Origin: Inmirania thermothiophila
Lineage (GTDB): Bacteria; Pseudomonadota; Gammaproteobacteria; DSM-100275
Reading direction: 5' to 3'
Length of the DNA stretch: 64,000 nucleotides
Assembly (NCBI RefSeq): GCF_003751635.1
Contig: NZ_RJVI01000002.1
Coordinates: 310,001 to 374,000 of the forward strand
This document shows, one piece after another, positions 21,348 to 30,164 of the stretch (its first letter is position 1; each line of letters opens with the position of its first letter). Both the position numbers and the translations under genes were made by a program. The notes under the pieces were generated by a model that was not told the origin of the DNA, searched no databases, and saw only the letters and a list, made by a program, of their open reading frames with translations.

Positions 21348-22256
21348 TCACGCACCCGCCGGCGGATGCACCTCGACGCGGTTGCGCCCGGCGCGCTTGG
21401 CCGCGTAGAGGGCGCGGTCGGCGCGCTCGAGCAGCGCCGCCTGCGGCTCGCCCGGGCGGTGGCAGGCGATGCCCACGCTCACCGTCACGCGCACCGTCTC
21501 CTCGCGCAGGCGGAAGGGGCGCGCGGAGACGGCGCGGCGGATGCGCTCGGCCAGCGCCACGGCGGCCTCGCAGCCGGCGTCGGGCAGCAGGATCACGAAC
21601 TCCTCGCCGCCGTAGCGGAAGAGGAGATCGCTGCGCCGCATCGCCCCGCGGATGCGGGCCGCGCACTCGCGCAGCACCTCGTCGCCGGCGGCGTGGCCGA
21701 GGCGGTCGTTGATCTCCTTGAAGTGATCGAGATCGAGCATGAGCAGCCCGAGGCTGTGTCCACCGCGGCGGGCGAGATCCATCTGGCGGCGCAGCTCCTC
21801 GTCGAGGGCGGCGCGGTTGCCGGCGCCGGTGAGGGCGTCGAGACGGGCGCAGCGCTCGAGGCGGCGGAAGCGCAACGCGTTGCGCAGCGGGTAGACCAGC
21901 GCCGCGAGCAGGGTCTCGATCCCCTCCAGCTCCGCCGGCTCGTAGCGGCGCCGGCACATCAGGGTCACCTCGCCGAGGTCCTCGTCGTCCACCACCAGGC
22001 GGTAGGCGACACGGTGCGCGGCGCGGGTGCCGTGCAGCAGGGTGCGGTCCTCCTCCGGGTCCCGGTAGGCGATGCCGTCGGCCTCGCCGTGCTCGAGCAG
22101 ATCCGCCGCGAAGCGCTGGATCACCCGCCCCGGATCGAGCCAGACCTGCAGCGTCGAGGCGAGCTGCAGCGCCCGCAGGGCGTCGGGGCCGGGGGCCGGC
22201 CGCTCCGGGCGGCGGGCGGCGGAGGAGGCGGGATCGAACTGGAGGATCGACGCCAT
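21348..22256 (-). CDS. GGDEF-domain diguanylate cyclase with GAF-like N-terminus
   Basis: A 302-residue cytoplasmic protein. Residues 140-300 form a GGDEF domain with an intact active-site loop GGEEF (216-220), the DLDHFKEIND metal and substrate segment, and an inhibitory RxxD site (Arg207-Asp210) five residues upstream of the loop, so c-di-GMP synthesis with product feedback is predicted. Residues 30-130 resemble a small GAF-like sensor; no membrane segment is visible. The ATG at 22256 is preferred over upstream codons that run through the intergenic region. No EAL protein is in the window. Confidence 0.88.
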   Translation of the reverse strand: MASILQFDPASSAARRPERPAPGPDALRALQLASTLQVWLDPGRVIQRFAADLLEHGEADGIAYRDPEEDRTLLHGTRAAHRVAYRLVVDDEDLGEVTLMCRRRYEPAELEGIETLLAALVYPLRNALRFRRLERCARLDALTGAGNRAALDEELRRQMDLARRGGHSLGLLMLDLDHFKEINDRLGHAAGDEVLRECAARIRGAMRRSDLLFRYGGEEFVILLPDAGCEAAVALAERIRRAVSARPFRLREETVRVTVSVGIACHRPGEPQAALLERADRALYAAKRAGRNRVEVHPPAGA

Positions 22257-22424
22257 GGGTCTCGTTCCTGTCCGTCCTGTCCCCTTCCTTATGCGAAATA
22301 CGTGCCATCCGCTGTAGGATCCGTGAAACAAGGACTTGCGCGCCCATCCGAAGTTCCTGCGCCGGCGGGCGCCGGCAGGCCGACGCCGCCGCGGCGGCAA
22401 GCCGTCGCCGGGCGGCCGCAGGGC
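22257..22424. other. Intergenic region between the GGDEF and YciK-like genes
   Basis: This 168-base stretch holds the 5' region of the GGDEF gene and the 3' end of the SDR transcript. It is less GC-rich at 22285-22335. CATAAG (minus strand, 22290-22295) could be a -10 but has no good -35. A 14-base perfect palindrome of C and G lies at 22385-22398. No ORF or RNA gene recognised. Confidence 0.3.
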
Positions 22425-23168
22425 TCAGAGGGCGAGGGCGCGGCCGTGGGCCTCCGCCCCGGCAGGGCCCAGGAGGCGGACGATGGCCGGCGCCACCTCC
22501 TGCGGCGGACGCAGCGCGGCCGGGTCCTCGAAGGGGAAGACCTGCTGGCGCAGGCCGCTGCGGAAGACGCCGGGATCGATGCTGGCCACCCGCACGGTGC
22601 TGTTCTCGAGCTCGTCGGCGAGCACCTGCATGAGCCCCTCGAGGCCGGCCTTGCTCACGGCGTAGGCCCCCCAGTAGGCCTTGCCGTGGCGTCCGGTGGC
22701 GTCGCCGACGAAGAGCAGGCGCCCCTCCGGGGCCCGGCGCAGCAGCGGCAGGCACGCCCGCGTGAGGAGGAAGGGGCCGTTGAGGTTGACCTGCATCACC
22801 CGGTGCCAGAGCTCGACGTTGAAATGCTCCACCGGGCAGATGGCGCCGAGGAGGGCGGCGATGTGGACGAGGGCGTCGAGCCGGCCCAGGTTCTCCGCGA
22901 CGGCGGCGGCGAAGCCCGTGTAGTCGTCGGGGCCGGCGCCCTCGAGGTCGAAGCCGTGGATCACGGGCTCGGGGTGGCCGGCGGCGGTGATCTCGTCGTA
23001 GACCCGCTCGAGGGGGCGGATGCGCCGGTCGGTGAGGATCACGGTGGCGCCGCAGGCCGCCGCGCAGCGGGCGACGGCGCCGCCCAGGGCGCCGCCGGCG
23101 CCGGTGACGAGGACGACGCGACCGGCGAGCAGGTCGGGCGGCAGGTCGCTGTGAGCGGTGGCGTCCAT
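22425..23168 (-). CDS. yciK: YciK-like short-chain dehydrogenase/reductase
   Basis: A 247-residue classical SDR. It has the Rossmann motif VTGAGGALGGAVA (21-33), a nucleotide-discriminating LTDRR segment (45-49), an active-site Asn, GDATGRHGKAYWGAYAVSK containing the catalytic Tyr and Lys (YxxxK), and IDPGVF. The physiological substrate of YciK is not known. In Pseudomonas yciK lies beside mupP and ubiG; here those two are 19 kb away. The transcript appears nearly leaderless (see 23179-23187). Confidence 0.85.
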   Translation of the reverse strand: MDATAHSDLPPDLLAGRVVLVTGAGGALGGAVARCAAACGATVILTDRRIRPLERVYDEITAAGHPEPVIHGFDLEGAGPDDYTGFAAAVAENLGRLDALVHIAALLGAICPVEHFNVELWHRVMQVNLNGPFLLTRACLPLLRRAPEGRLLFVGDATGRHGKAYWGAYAVSKAGLEGLMQVLADELENSTVRVASIDPGVFRSGLRQQVFPFEDPAALRPPQEVAPAIVRLLGPAGAEAHGRALAL

Positions 23169-23178
23169 GGGGCGGCCG

Positions 23179-23187
23179 ATTCTAGCA
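23179..23187 (-). promoter_or_regulatory. Extended -10 giving a near-leaderless yciK transcript
   Basis: The minus strand reads TGCTAGAAT. The hexamer TAGAAT (23179-23184) ends ten bases before the ATG at 23168, so the predicted leader is 2-4 nt. No Shine-Dalgarno sequence is present. Confidence 0.5.
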
Positions 23188-23207
23188 CGCCCCCGCGGGG
23201 GGCCGCC

Positions 23208-25187
23208 TCAGCGCCCGTCGCGGCCGCCCCGCTCGGCGGCCTCGCCTGCGGCCTGGCGGCGGCGGGCGAGCTCCAGCAGGCGGTCCTCCACGCGGCGGTT
23301 GATGCTGCCCTCCGGGAAGCGGCCGTTGCGCCGGCGGCGCCCGGCGCGCACGCCGGTGAGGAGCTCCATGGCGTCGTCCACGGTCTCCACCGCATGGACG
23401 TGGAAGCGCCCCGCCGCCACCGCCTCGGCCACCTCCCGGCGCAGCACCAGGTGGGCGGCGTTGGCGGCCGGCAGCACCACGCCCTGGCCGCCGCTGAGCC
23501 CGCGCAGGGCGCAGACCTCGAAGAAGGCCTCCACCTTGTCGTTGACGCCGCCCACCGCCTGGACCCAGCCGAGCTGGTCGACGGCGCCGGTGACCGCGAG
23601 GTCCTGGCGCAGGGGCAGGTCGGCGAGCGCCGAGAGCAGGGCGCAGAGCTCGGCGAGCGAGGCCGAGTCGCCGTCGATCCAGGCGTGGCTCTGCTCCGAG
23701 GCGATGCTGGCGTGCAGCGACAGGGGCCGCTCGGTCGCATAGCGCTGGGCGAGGAAGTGGGCGAGGATGAGCACGCCCTTGGTGTGGCCGGGGCCGCCGA
23801 GGTCGGCCTCGCGCTCGATGTCGATGACCTCGCCCTCGCCGACGCGGGCGGTGGCGGTGATGCGGACCGGCTGGGCGAAGCCGAAGGGGCCGAGCTCCAC
23901 CACGGTGAGCCCGTTGACCTGGCCGACGCGTCTGCCCTCGGTCTCGATGCGCACCACGCCGCTGGCGATGTCGTCGCGGACCTCCTCGGCGTAGCGGGCG
24001 GTGCGCGCGCGGCGCGCCGCGAGCGCCGCCTCCACGTCGCCGGCCTCGACGCGCGGCGCGCCGCGGCCGATGGCGGCATGGCCCGCCTCGGCGGCGAGCT
24101 GGGCGAGGGCCGCGGCCTCGAGCCAGACGCGGCCGGCGTCCTCCGCCGCCCGCAGGCCCTCCTCGAGGATGCGCGCCACGGCGCCGCGGTGCAGCGGCGG
24201 CATGCCGCGGCTGCGGGCGATGTGGGCGAGATGGCGGGCCGCCGGCAGCGCCGCCTCGGCCAGGGGCAGCCGCTCCCGGATGTCGGCGACGATACCGAAG
24301 AGGCGCGCGAACACGGGGTCCGACGCGGCGAGCTCGTGGTAGAGGTCCCGCTCGGCCACCAGGATCACCCGCAGCGCCAGCGGAACCGGCTCGGCGGCCA
24401 CGGGCGGCGCCCCCGGGGTCTGCGGCGGCAGGGGGCGCACGGCGCCGTCGTCGAGGGCCGCGAGCAGCGCCTCCCAGGCGCCGGCCGCGCGGACGCGGCC
24501 GGCGTCGACGACCAGGCAGCCGCCGTTGGCGCGATGGAGCGCGCCCGGGCGCACCAGCGCGGGGCCGGCGACGAGGCTGCCGCCGAGCAGCGTGCAGCGC
24601 AGCTCGCCGAGGAGGGCGCCGGGCGCGGGGTCGGGCTCCAGCACCACCGGTGCGGCGGTGCCGCTGGCGAGCACCGCCGGACGCAGCAGCCGCGCGGGCT
24701 CCTCGGCCGTGCGCGCGGCGCGGGCGAGCGCCGCGAGATGACGGGCGAGGGGCTCATCGCCCCCGTGGGCGAGGCCGATGCGCGCGGCCTCGGCGGCGGC
24801 GTCGGCGCCGAGCTCGTCGAGGCGGGCGGCGAGGGCGGCGAGGTCGGCCGCGAGCGCCGGGGCGCGGCCCGGGGCGAGGGTGAAGGCGCGCAGCTGCCAG
24901 GGGTCCTCGGGATCGGCGAGGTAGATGCGGTCGGGGGGCGCCGGGCGGGCCTGAGCCCAGGCCCGCGCCCGGGCGAGGGCGAGGGCGCGGCGGCCGCTGC
25001 CGGGCGCGCCGAGGACGACGGCGTGGCCGCCGCCGGGCAGGGCGAGGGCGAGGTCGAGGGCGGCCGCGGCCCGCTCCACCCCGGGCGGGTGGGGCTGCGG
25101 CGCGAGCTCGCCGGTGTCCTCGAAGGGGAGGAGGTGCTCCGGGACCTCGGGCCGCACCTCCTCCCGGCGCAGGCGTCTGGCGCCCAT
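23208..25187 (-). CDS. Lon-related (YcbZ/LonB-like) protease with degenerate ATPase motifs
   Basis: A 659-residue protein with an N-terminal AAA-like region and a C-terminal Lon proteolytic domain. The catalytic dyad is intact: Ser508 in GDSASLAEL and Lys551 in GGVNDKVEAFF, 43 residues apart as in E. coli Lon (679/722). The P-loop reads GAPGSGRRA (60-68), without the usual GK[ST], and the Walker B region GGCLVVDA lacks the second acid, so ATP hydrolysis may be absent or unusual. The ATG at 25187 follows GGGAGG; a TTG at 25223 is possible but less likely. Confidence 0.85.
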   Translation of the reverse strand: MGARRLRREEVRPEVPEHLLPFEDTGELAPQPHPPGVERAAAALDLALALPGGGHAVVLGAPGSGRRALALARARAWAQARPAPPDRIYLADPEDPWQLRAFTLAPGRAPALAADLAALAARLDELGADAAAEAARIGLAHGGDEPLARHLAALARAARTAEEPARLLRPAVLASGTAAPVVLEPDPAPGALLGELRCTLLGGSLVAGPALVRPGALHRANGGCLVVDAGRVRAAGAWEALLAALDDGAVRPLPPQTPGAPPVAAEPVPLALRVILVAERDLYHELAASDPVFARLFGIVADIRERLPLAEAALPAARHLAHIARSRGMPPLHRGAVARILEEGLRAAEDAGRVWLEAAALAQLAAEAGHAAIGRGAPRVEAGDVEAALAARRARTARYAEEVRDDIASGVVRIETEGRRVGQVNGLTVVELGPFGFAQPVRITATARVGEGEVIDIEREADLGGPGHTKGVLILAHFLAQRYATERPLSLHASIASEQSHAWIDGDSASLAELCALLSALADLPLRQDLAVTGAVDQLGWVQAVGGVNDKVEAFFEVCALRGLSGGQGVVLPAANAAHLVLRREVAEAVAAGRFHVHAVETVDDAMELLTGVRAGRRRRNGRFPEGSINRRVEDRLLELARRRQAAGEAAERGGRDGR

Positions 25188-25405
25188 GGGGCCTGGGACC
25201 TCCCGATCGACGCGAAGGCGCAAGCCTACCCGAGGGCGGGGCCGCTGTCAGCGCGGCGGGGCCGCATCTGCGGTTTCCATCAGCCGTTTCTATGGGGGGG
25301 CTTGCGCATCGGTATGGGGAACGCGTTGATCGGCAAGGGGCTTGTCGCTAGGCTTTGGGGCCGCCGGGACGCGGGGGCCGGCACGGGTTTGCGAAGGAGG
25401 CGGGC
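25188..25405. other. Divergent regulatory region between Lon-like gene and tpiA
   Basis: This 218-base region separates two divergent genes. It holds a good promoter toward tpiA (25326-25354). Toward the protease gene only a weak CATAGA-like -10 is visible near 25287-25292. A run of seven G lies at 25294-25300. No ORF recognised. Confidence 0.4.
25326..25354 (+). promoter_or_regulatory. Sigma-70-type promoter for tpiA-secG
   Basis: TTGATC (25326-25331) and TAGGCT (25349-25354) are separated by exactly 17 bases. The predicted start is near 25361, giving a leader of about 45 nt with AAGGAGG just before the tpiA ATG. Confidence 0.55.
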
Positions 25406-26184
<779 letters not shown>

Positions 26185-26185
<1 letters not shown>

Positions 26186-26508
26186 TGCTGCAGACCATCC
26201 TCCTCGTCGCCCAGGTGCTGCTCTCGATCGGGATCATCGCGCTGGTGCTGCTCCAGCACGGTCGGGGGGCGGACGCGGGCGCGGCCTTCGGCGCCGGCGC
26301 GTCGGCCACGGTCTTCGGGGCGCGGGGCTCGGCCTCGTTCCTGACCCGCACCACGGCGGTGCTGGCGACGCTCTTCTTCATCAACAGCCTCGCCCTCGCC
26401 TACCTCTCCTCGGGGCAGCGGGCACCGGCGAGTGTGGTGGAGCGGGTGCAGCCGGCGCCGCAGGCGCCCGCCGCGCCCGGGCAGCCGCAGCTGCCGCCGG
26501 CGGAGTGA
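26185..26508 (+). CDS. secG: Protein translocase subunit SecG
   Basis: Accessory subunit of the SecYEG channel in the inner membrane. The 107-residue protein has two transmembrane helices (about 4-22 and 52-70) linked by the family loop LLQHGRGADAGAAFG, followed by a Pro/Ala/Gln-rich cytoplasmic tail (about 75-107). The ATG overlaps the tpiA stop. Confidence 0.94.
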
Positions 26509-26530
26509 CCGAAGGTGCCCATGCCGGGAC

Positions 26531-26558
26531 TTGCGATCGGCGCCGGCTCGGGTAACAT
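26531..26558 (+). promoter_or_regulatory. Promoter for tRNA-Leu
   Basis: TTGCGA (26531-26536) and TAACAT (26553-26558) are 16 bases apart. A GC-rich discriminator (ACGCGCC) follows, typical of stringently controlled stable-RNA promoters. The predicted start near 26565 is about eight bases before the mature tRNA. Confidence 0.5.
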
Positions 26559-26572
26559 ACGCGCCCGTTGCT

Positions 26573-26657
26573 GCCGAAGTGGTGGAATTGGTAGACACGC
26601 CGTCTTGAGGGGGCGGTGGCGCAAGCCGTGCCGGTTCGAGTCCGGCCTTCGGCACCA
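26573..26657 (+). tRNA. leuU: tRNA-Leu (anticodon GAG)
   Basis: An 85-base class II tRNA. The acceptor stem GCCGAAG pairs with CTTCGGC, the D arm contains AATTGGTAGA, the anticodon stem CCGTC/GGCGG encloses the loop TTGAGGG (anticodon GAG), a long variable arm GGCGCAAGCC follows, and the T arm is GCCGG-TTCGAGT-CCGGC. The 3' ACCA is encoded. It reads CUC and CUU codons. Position between secG and nuoA is conserved in related bacteria. Confidence 0.97.
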
Positions 26658-26671
26658 TCTTCCGGAACGCG

Positions 26672-26713
26672 AGAGGGCGGCGCCGCGCGAGGCGGTGCCG
26701 CCCTCTTGCTTTT
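26672..26713 (+). terminator. Rho-independent terminator after tRNA-Leu
   Basis: AGAGGGCGGC (26672-26681) pairs perfectly with GCCGCCCTCT (26697-26706), a ten-base stem with a 15-base loop, followed by TGCTTTT. It ends the tRNA (and secG read-through) transcript before the nuo promoter. Confidence 0.8.
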
Positions 26714-26744
26714 GCGCGCCAGGCGGCGGACGCGGGCGGCGGGC

Positions 26745-26773
26745 TGGATAACCAGATTTTAGAAGCCTATAAC
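26745..26773 (+). promoter_or_regulatory. Promoter for the nuo operon
   Basis: TGGATA (26745-26750) and TATAAC (26768-26773) are 17 bases apart in an AT-richer patch after the terminator. The predicted start near 26780 gives a leader of about 29 nt before nuoA with a G-rich ribosome-binding site. Confidence 0.55.
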
Positions 26774-26808
26774 CGCGGCCGCCTTCGCGCCGGGAACAGG
26801 GGGGGACG

Positions 26809-27165
26809 ATGCTGCAAGAGTACCTGCCGGTCCTGATCTTCGTCCTCGTGGGCATCGCCGTGGGCGTGGTGCCCCTGGCCATGGGCGCCATGCTCGGCCC
26901 CCACCGCCCGGATCCCGAGAAGCTCTCCCCCTACGAGTGCGGCTTCGAGGCCTTCGAGGACTCGCGCATGAGGTTCGACGTGCGCTACTACCTCGTGGCC
27001 ATCCTCTTCATCATCTTCGACCTGGAGATCGCCTTCCTCTTCCCGTGGGCGGTGGTGCTCCAGAAGATCGGCATGTTCGGCTTCCTCGCCATGATGGTCT
27101 TCCTCGGCGTCCTCGTGATCGGCTTCCTCTACGAGTGGAGGAAGGGGGCGCTGGAGTGGGAGTGA
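26809..27165 (+). CDS. nuoA: NADH-quinone oxidoreductase subunit A
   Basis: Membrane subunit of complex I near the quinone site. The 118-residue protein has three transmembrane helices and the signature [26 protein letters not shown]-type region (residues about 40-65, beginning PYECGFE), whose Cys lies in the loop facing the Q-module. First gene of the 14-gene operon; a 36-base gap precedes nuoB. Confidence 0.97.
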   Translation: MLQEYLPVLIFVLVGIAVGVVPLAMGAMLGPHRPDPEKLSPYECGFEAFEDSRMRFDVRYYLVAILFIIFDLEIAFLFPWAVVLQKIGMFGFLAMMVFLGVLVIGFLYEWRKGALEWE

Positions 27166-27201
27166 GCGGGCGCGGCGTGCGGCCGCAGAGAGGCTGAGGC
27201 A

Positions 27202-27678
27202 ATGGGCATCGAAGGCATCCTCGAGCGCGGGGTGATCACCACCACCGCGGACAAGGTCATCAACTGGGCGCGCACCGGGTCGCTCTGGCCCATGACCTTC
27301 GGGCTCGCCTGCTGCGCGGTGGAGATGATGCACGCCGGCGCCTCGCGCTACGACCTCGACCGCTTCGGCGTCATCTTCCGGCCGAGCCCGCGCCAGTCGG
27401 ACGTGATGATCGTCGCCGGCACCCTGACCAACAAGATGGCCCCGGCGCTGCGCAAGGTCTACGACCAGATGGCGGAGCCGCGCTGGGTGATCTCCATGGG
27501 CTCGTGCGCCAACGGCGGCGGCTACTACCACTACTCCTACGCGGTGGTGCGGGGCTGCGACCGCATCGTGCCGGTGGACATCTACGTGCCGGGCTGCCCG
27601 CCGACGGCCGAGGCGCTGCTCTACGGGATCATCCAGCTCCAGAACAAGATCCGCAACACCAACACCATCGCGAGGTGA
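27202..27678 (+). CDS. nuoB: NADH-quinone oxidoreductase subunit B
   Basis: Carries cluster N2, the last iron-sulfur centre before quinone. The 158-residue protein has the unusual tandem ligand pair Cys37-Cys38 (GLACCAVEM), Cys102 in MGSCANGG and Cys132 in VPGCPPT. Cytoplasmic face of the membrane, in contact with NuoC, D and I. The ATG at 27202 follows GAGG. Confidence 0.98.
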   Translation: MGIEGILERGVITTTADKVINWARTGSLWPMTFGLACCAVEMMHAGASRYDLDRFGVIFRPSPRQSDVMIVAGTLTNKMAPALRKVYDQMAEPRWVISMGSCANGGGYYHYSYAVVRGCDRIVPVDIYVPGCPPTAEALLYGIIQLQNKIRNTNTIAR

Positions 27679-27689
27679 GGGCGCGACCG

Positions 27690-28394
27690 ATGGCGGAGAG
27701 GGCAGAGGCATTGGCGGCGGAGCTTCGCGAGGTGCTGGGCGAGGCCATCGAGGGCTGCACGGTGCGCCTCGGCGAGGTCACCCTCGAGGTCGCCCCGGAG
27801 CGGGTGCCGGAGACGGGGCGGCGGCTGCGCGAGGCCCTGGGCTTTCACCAGCTGGTGGATCTGTGCGGCGTGGACTACGGCGCCTACGGGCGGGCGGAAT
27901 GGGATGCGCACACCGAGCGGCGGGGCGGCTTCAGCCGCGGCGCGCGCCGCGACGGCGCCGGCTTCGCCGAGCGGCAGGCGCGGTTTCCCGGGCGCTTCGC
28001 GGTGGTCTATCACCTGCTCTCCCACGAGCACAACCGCAGGCTGCGCATGCGCGCCTTCTGCCGCGACGACGACTTCCCGCGCATGCCCTCGGTGGTGGAC
28101 GTCTGGCCCTCGGCCAACTGGTACGAGCGCGAGGCCTTCGACCTCTACGGCATCGTCTTCGAGGGCCATCCGGACCTGCGGCGCATCCTCACCGACTACG
28201 GCTTCGTGGGGCATCCCTTCCGCAAGGACTTCCCGCTGTGGGGGCACGTGGAGATGCGCTACGACGCCGAGAAGGGGCGCGTGGTCTACGAGCCGGTGAG
28301 CATCGAGCCCCGCATCCTGGTGCCGCGGGTGATCCGGCACGACGCCCGCTACGTCGGGCGCGGGCGGGCCGCGGGCGAGGGCGGCGAGGGCTGA
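27690..28394 (+). CDS. nuoC: NADH-quinone oxidoreductase subunit C
   Basis: Hydrophilic connecting subunit (30-kDa type), 234 residues. Family marks are [23 protein letters not shown] and [23 protein letters not shown]-like (about 130-152), then the [11 protein letters not shown] end segment. It is separate from nuoD, unlike the fused nuoCD of E. coli. The ATG at 27690 is chosen over an in-frame GTG at 27675. Confidence 0.97.
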   Translation: MAERAEALAAELREVLGEAIEGCTVRLGEVTLEVAPERVPETGRRLREALGFHQLVDLCGVDYGAYGRAEWDAHTERRGGFSRGARRDGAGFAERQARFPGRFAVVYHLLSHEHNRRLRMRAFCRDDDFPRMPSVVDVWPSANWYEREAFDLYGIVFEGHPDLRRILTDYGFVGHPFRKDFPLWGHVEMRYDAEKGRVVYEPVSIEPRILVPRVIRHDARYVGRGRAAGEGGEG

Positions 28395-28410
28395 GGGCGC
28401 GGAGAGGGCG

Positions 28411-29664
28411 ATGGCAGAGATCCGCAACTACACGGTGAACTTCGGCCCGCAGCACCCGGCCGCGCACGGCGTGCTGCGCCTGGTGCTGGAGATGGACGGC
28501 GAGGTGGTGCAGCGCGCCGATCCCCACATCGGGCTGCTGCACCGCGCCACCGAGAAGCTGGCCGAGACGAAGGTCTACAACCAGAGCATCGGCTACATGG
28601 ACCGGCTCGACTACGTCTCGATGATGTGCAACGAGCACGCCTACGTGCTCGCCATCGAGAAGCTGCTGGGGATCGAGCCGCCCATCCGCGCCCAGTACAT
28701 CCGCGTGATGTTCGCGGAGATCACGCGCATCCTCAACCACCTGCTGTGGCTCGGGGCGCACGCGCTGGACATCGGCGCGATGACCGTCTTCCTCTACTGC
28801 TTCCGCGAGCGCGAGGATCTCGTCGACGCCTACGAGGCGGTCTCGGGCGCGCGCATGCACGCCACCTACTTCCGCCCGGGCGGCGTCTACCGCGACCTGC
28901 CCGACCGCATGCCGCAGTACCGGCCCTCCAAGTGGCACGACGAGAAGGATTGCGAGCGGCTCAACCGCAACCGCCAGGGCTCGCTCCTGGACTTCATCGA
29001 GGACTTCACCGAGCGCTTCCCGAAGCACGTCGACGAGTACGAGACGCTGCTCACCGACAACCGCATCTGGAAGCAGCGCACGGTGGGCATCGGCGTGGTG
29101 GAGCCCGAGCGCGCCATCGAGCTCGGCTTCTCGGGGCCGATGCTGCGCGGCTCGGGGGTGGCCTGGGACCTGCGCAAGAAGCAGCCCTACGAGGTCTACG
29201 ACCGGCTCGAGTTCGACGTCCCGGTGGGGGTCAACGGCGACTGCTACGACCGCTACCTGGTGCGCGTCGAGGAGATGCGCCAGTCCAACCGCATCATCCG
29301 CCAGTGCGTGGACTGGCTGCGCCGCAATCCCGGCCCGGTGATGCTGCACGACCACAAGGTGGCGCCGCCGCCGCGGGCGGAGATGAAAACCAGCATGGAG
29401 GCCCTGATCCACCACTTCAAGCTCGCCACCGAGGGCTACTGCGTGCCCGAGGGCGAGGCCTATGCCGCGGTGGAGCACCCCAAGGGCGAGTTCGGGATCT
29501 ACCTCGTCTCCGACGGCGCCAACAAGCCCTACCGGCTCAAGATCCGCGCCCCCGGCTTCGCCCATCTTGCGGCCATGGACGAGATGGCCCGCGGGCACAT
29601 GCTGGCCGACGTCGTCGCCATCATCGGCACCATGGACATCGTCTTCGGGGAGATCGACCGGTGA
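28411..29664 (+). CDS. nuoD: NADH-quinone oxidoreductase subunit D
   Basis: The 49-kDa-type subunit that forms the quinone pocket with NuoB. The 417-residue protein has the N-terminal [11 protein letters not shown] (10-20), whose His is at the quinone head-group site, [10 protein letters not shown], and DRLDYVSMM with the conserved Tyr. It is related to the large subunit of NiFe hydrogenases without the metal-binding cysteines. The stop overlaps nuoE. Confidence 0.98.
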   Translation: MAEIRNYTVNFGPQHPAAHGVLRLVLEMDGEVVQRADPHIGLLHRATEKLAETKVYNQSIGYMDRLDYVSMMCNEHAYVLAIEKLLGIEPPIRAQYIRVMFAEITRILNHLLWLGAHALDIGAMTVFLYCFREREDLVDAYEAVSGARMHATYFRPGGVYRDLPDRMPQYRPSKWHDEKDCERLNRNRQGSLLDFIEDFTERFPKHVDEYETLLTDNRIWKQRTVGIGVVEPERAIELGFSGPMLRGSGVAWDLRKKQPYEVYDRLEFDVPVGVNGDCYDRYLVRVEEMRQSNRIIRQCVDWLRRNPGPVMLHDHKVAPPPRAEMKTSMEALIHHFKLATEGYCVPEGEAYAAVEHPKGEFGIYLVSDGANKPYRLKIRAPGFAHLAAMDEMARGHMLADVVAIIGTMDIVFGEIDR

Positions 29665-30158
29665 TGCCCCAGAGGAAGAGCGAGCGGATCCCGCCCGAGG
29701 CCCGGGCCGAGATCGACCGCTGGATCGCCAAGTATCCGCCGGAGCAGAAGCGCTCGGCGGTGATGGCGGCGCTGCGCATCGTCCAGGACGCCAACGGCGG
29801 CTGGCTGACCACCGAGCTCATGGACGCCGTCGCCGACTACCTGGACATGCCGCCCATCGCCGTCTACGAGGTGGCCACCTTCTACTCCATGTACGAGCTC
29901 GAGCCGGTGGGGCGGCACAAGCTCTGCGTCTGCACCAACATCTCGTGCATGCTGCGCGGCTCGGACGAGATCGTGGCGCGCCTCAAGGAGCGGCTCGGCA
30001 TCGGCCTCGGCGAGACGACGCCCGACGGGCGCATCACCCTCAAGGAGGTGGAGTGCCTCGGCGCCTGCGCCGCCGCGCCGGTGATGCAGGTGGGCCGGCG
30101 CTACGAGGAGCACCTCACGCCGGAGAAGGTGGACCGCATCCTGGACGAGCTGGAGTAG
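29664..30158 (+). CDS. nuoE: NADH-quinone oxidoreductase subunit E
   Basis: 24-kDa-type subunit of the NADH-oxidising module with the [2Fe-2S] cluster N1a in a thioredoxin-like fold. The 164-residue protein carries ligands Cys90, Cys95 (CTNISC), Cys131 and Cys135 (CLGAC). The ATG overlaps the nuoD stop. It contacts NuoF and NuoG. Confidence 0.97.
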   Translation: MPQRKSERIPPEARAEIDRWIAKYPPEQKRSAVMAALRIVQDANGGWLTTELMDAVADYLDMPPIAVYEVATFYSMYELEPVGRHKLCVCTNISCMLRGSDEIVARLKERLGIGLGETTPDGRITLKEVECLGACAAAPVMQVGRRYEEHLTPEKVDRILDELE

Positions 30159-30164
30159 GGGCCG

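Noticed and set aside
22385-22398. Perfect 14-base palindrome GCCGCCGCGGCGGC between the GGDEF and YciK-like genes as a terminator or operator
   Set aside because: No loop and no T-run for a terminator; C/G-only palindromes of this kind recur by chance in GC-rich DNA.
25294-25300. A run of seven G in the tpiA/Lon-like gap as a phase-variable tract
   Set aside because: Seven G are not unusual at this base composition and the run is outside both promoter cores that I can place.
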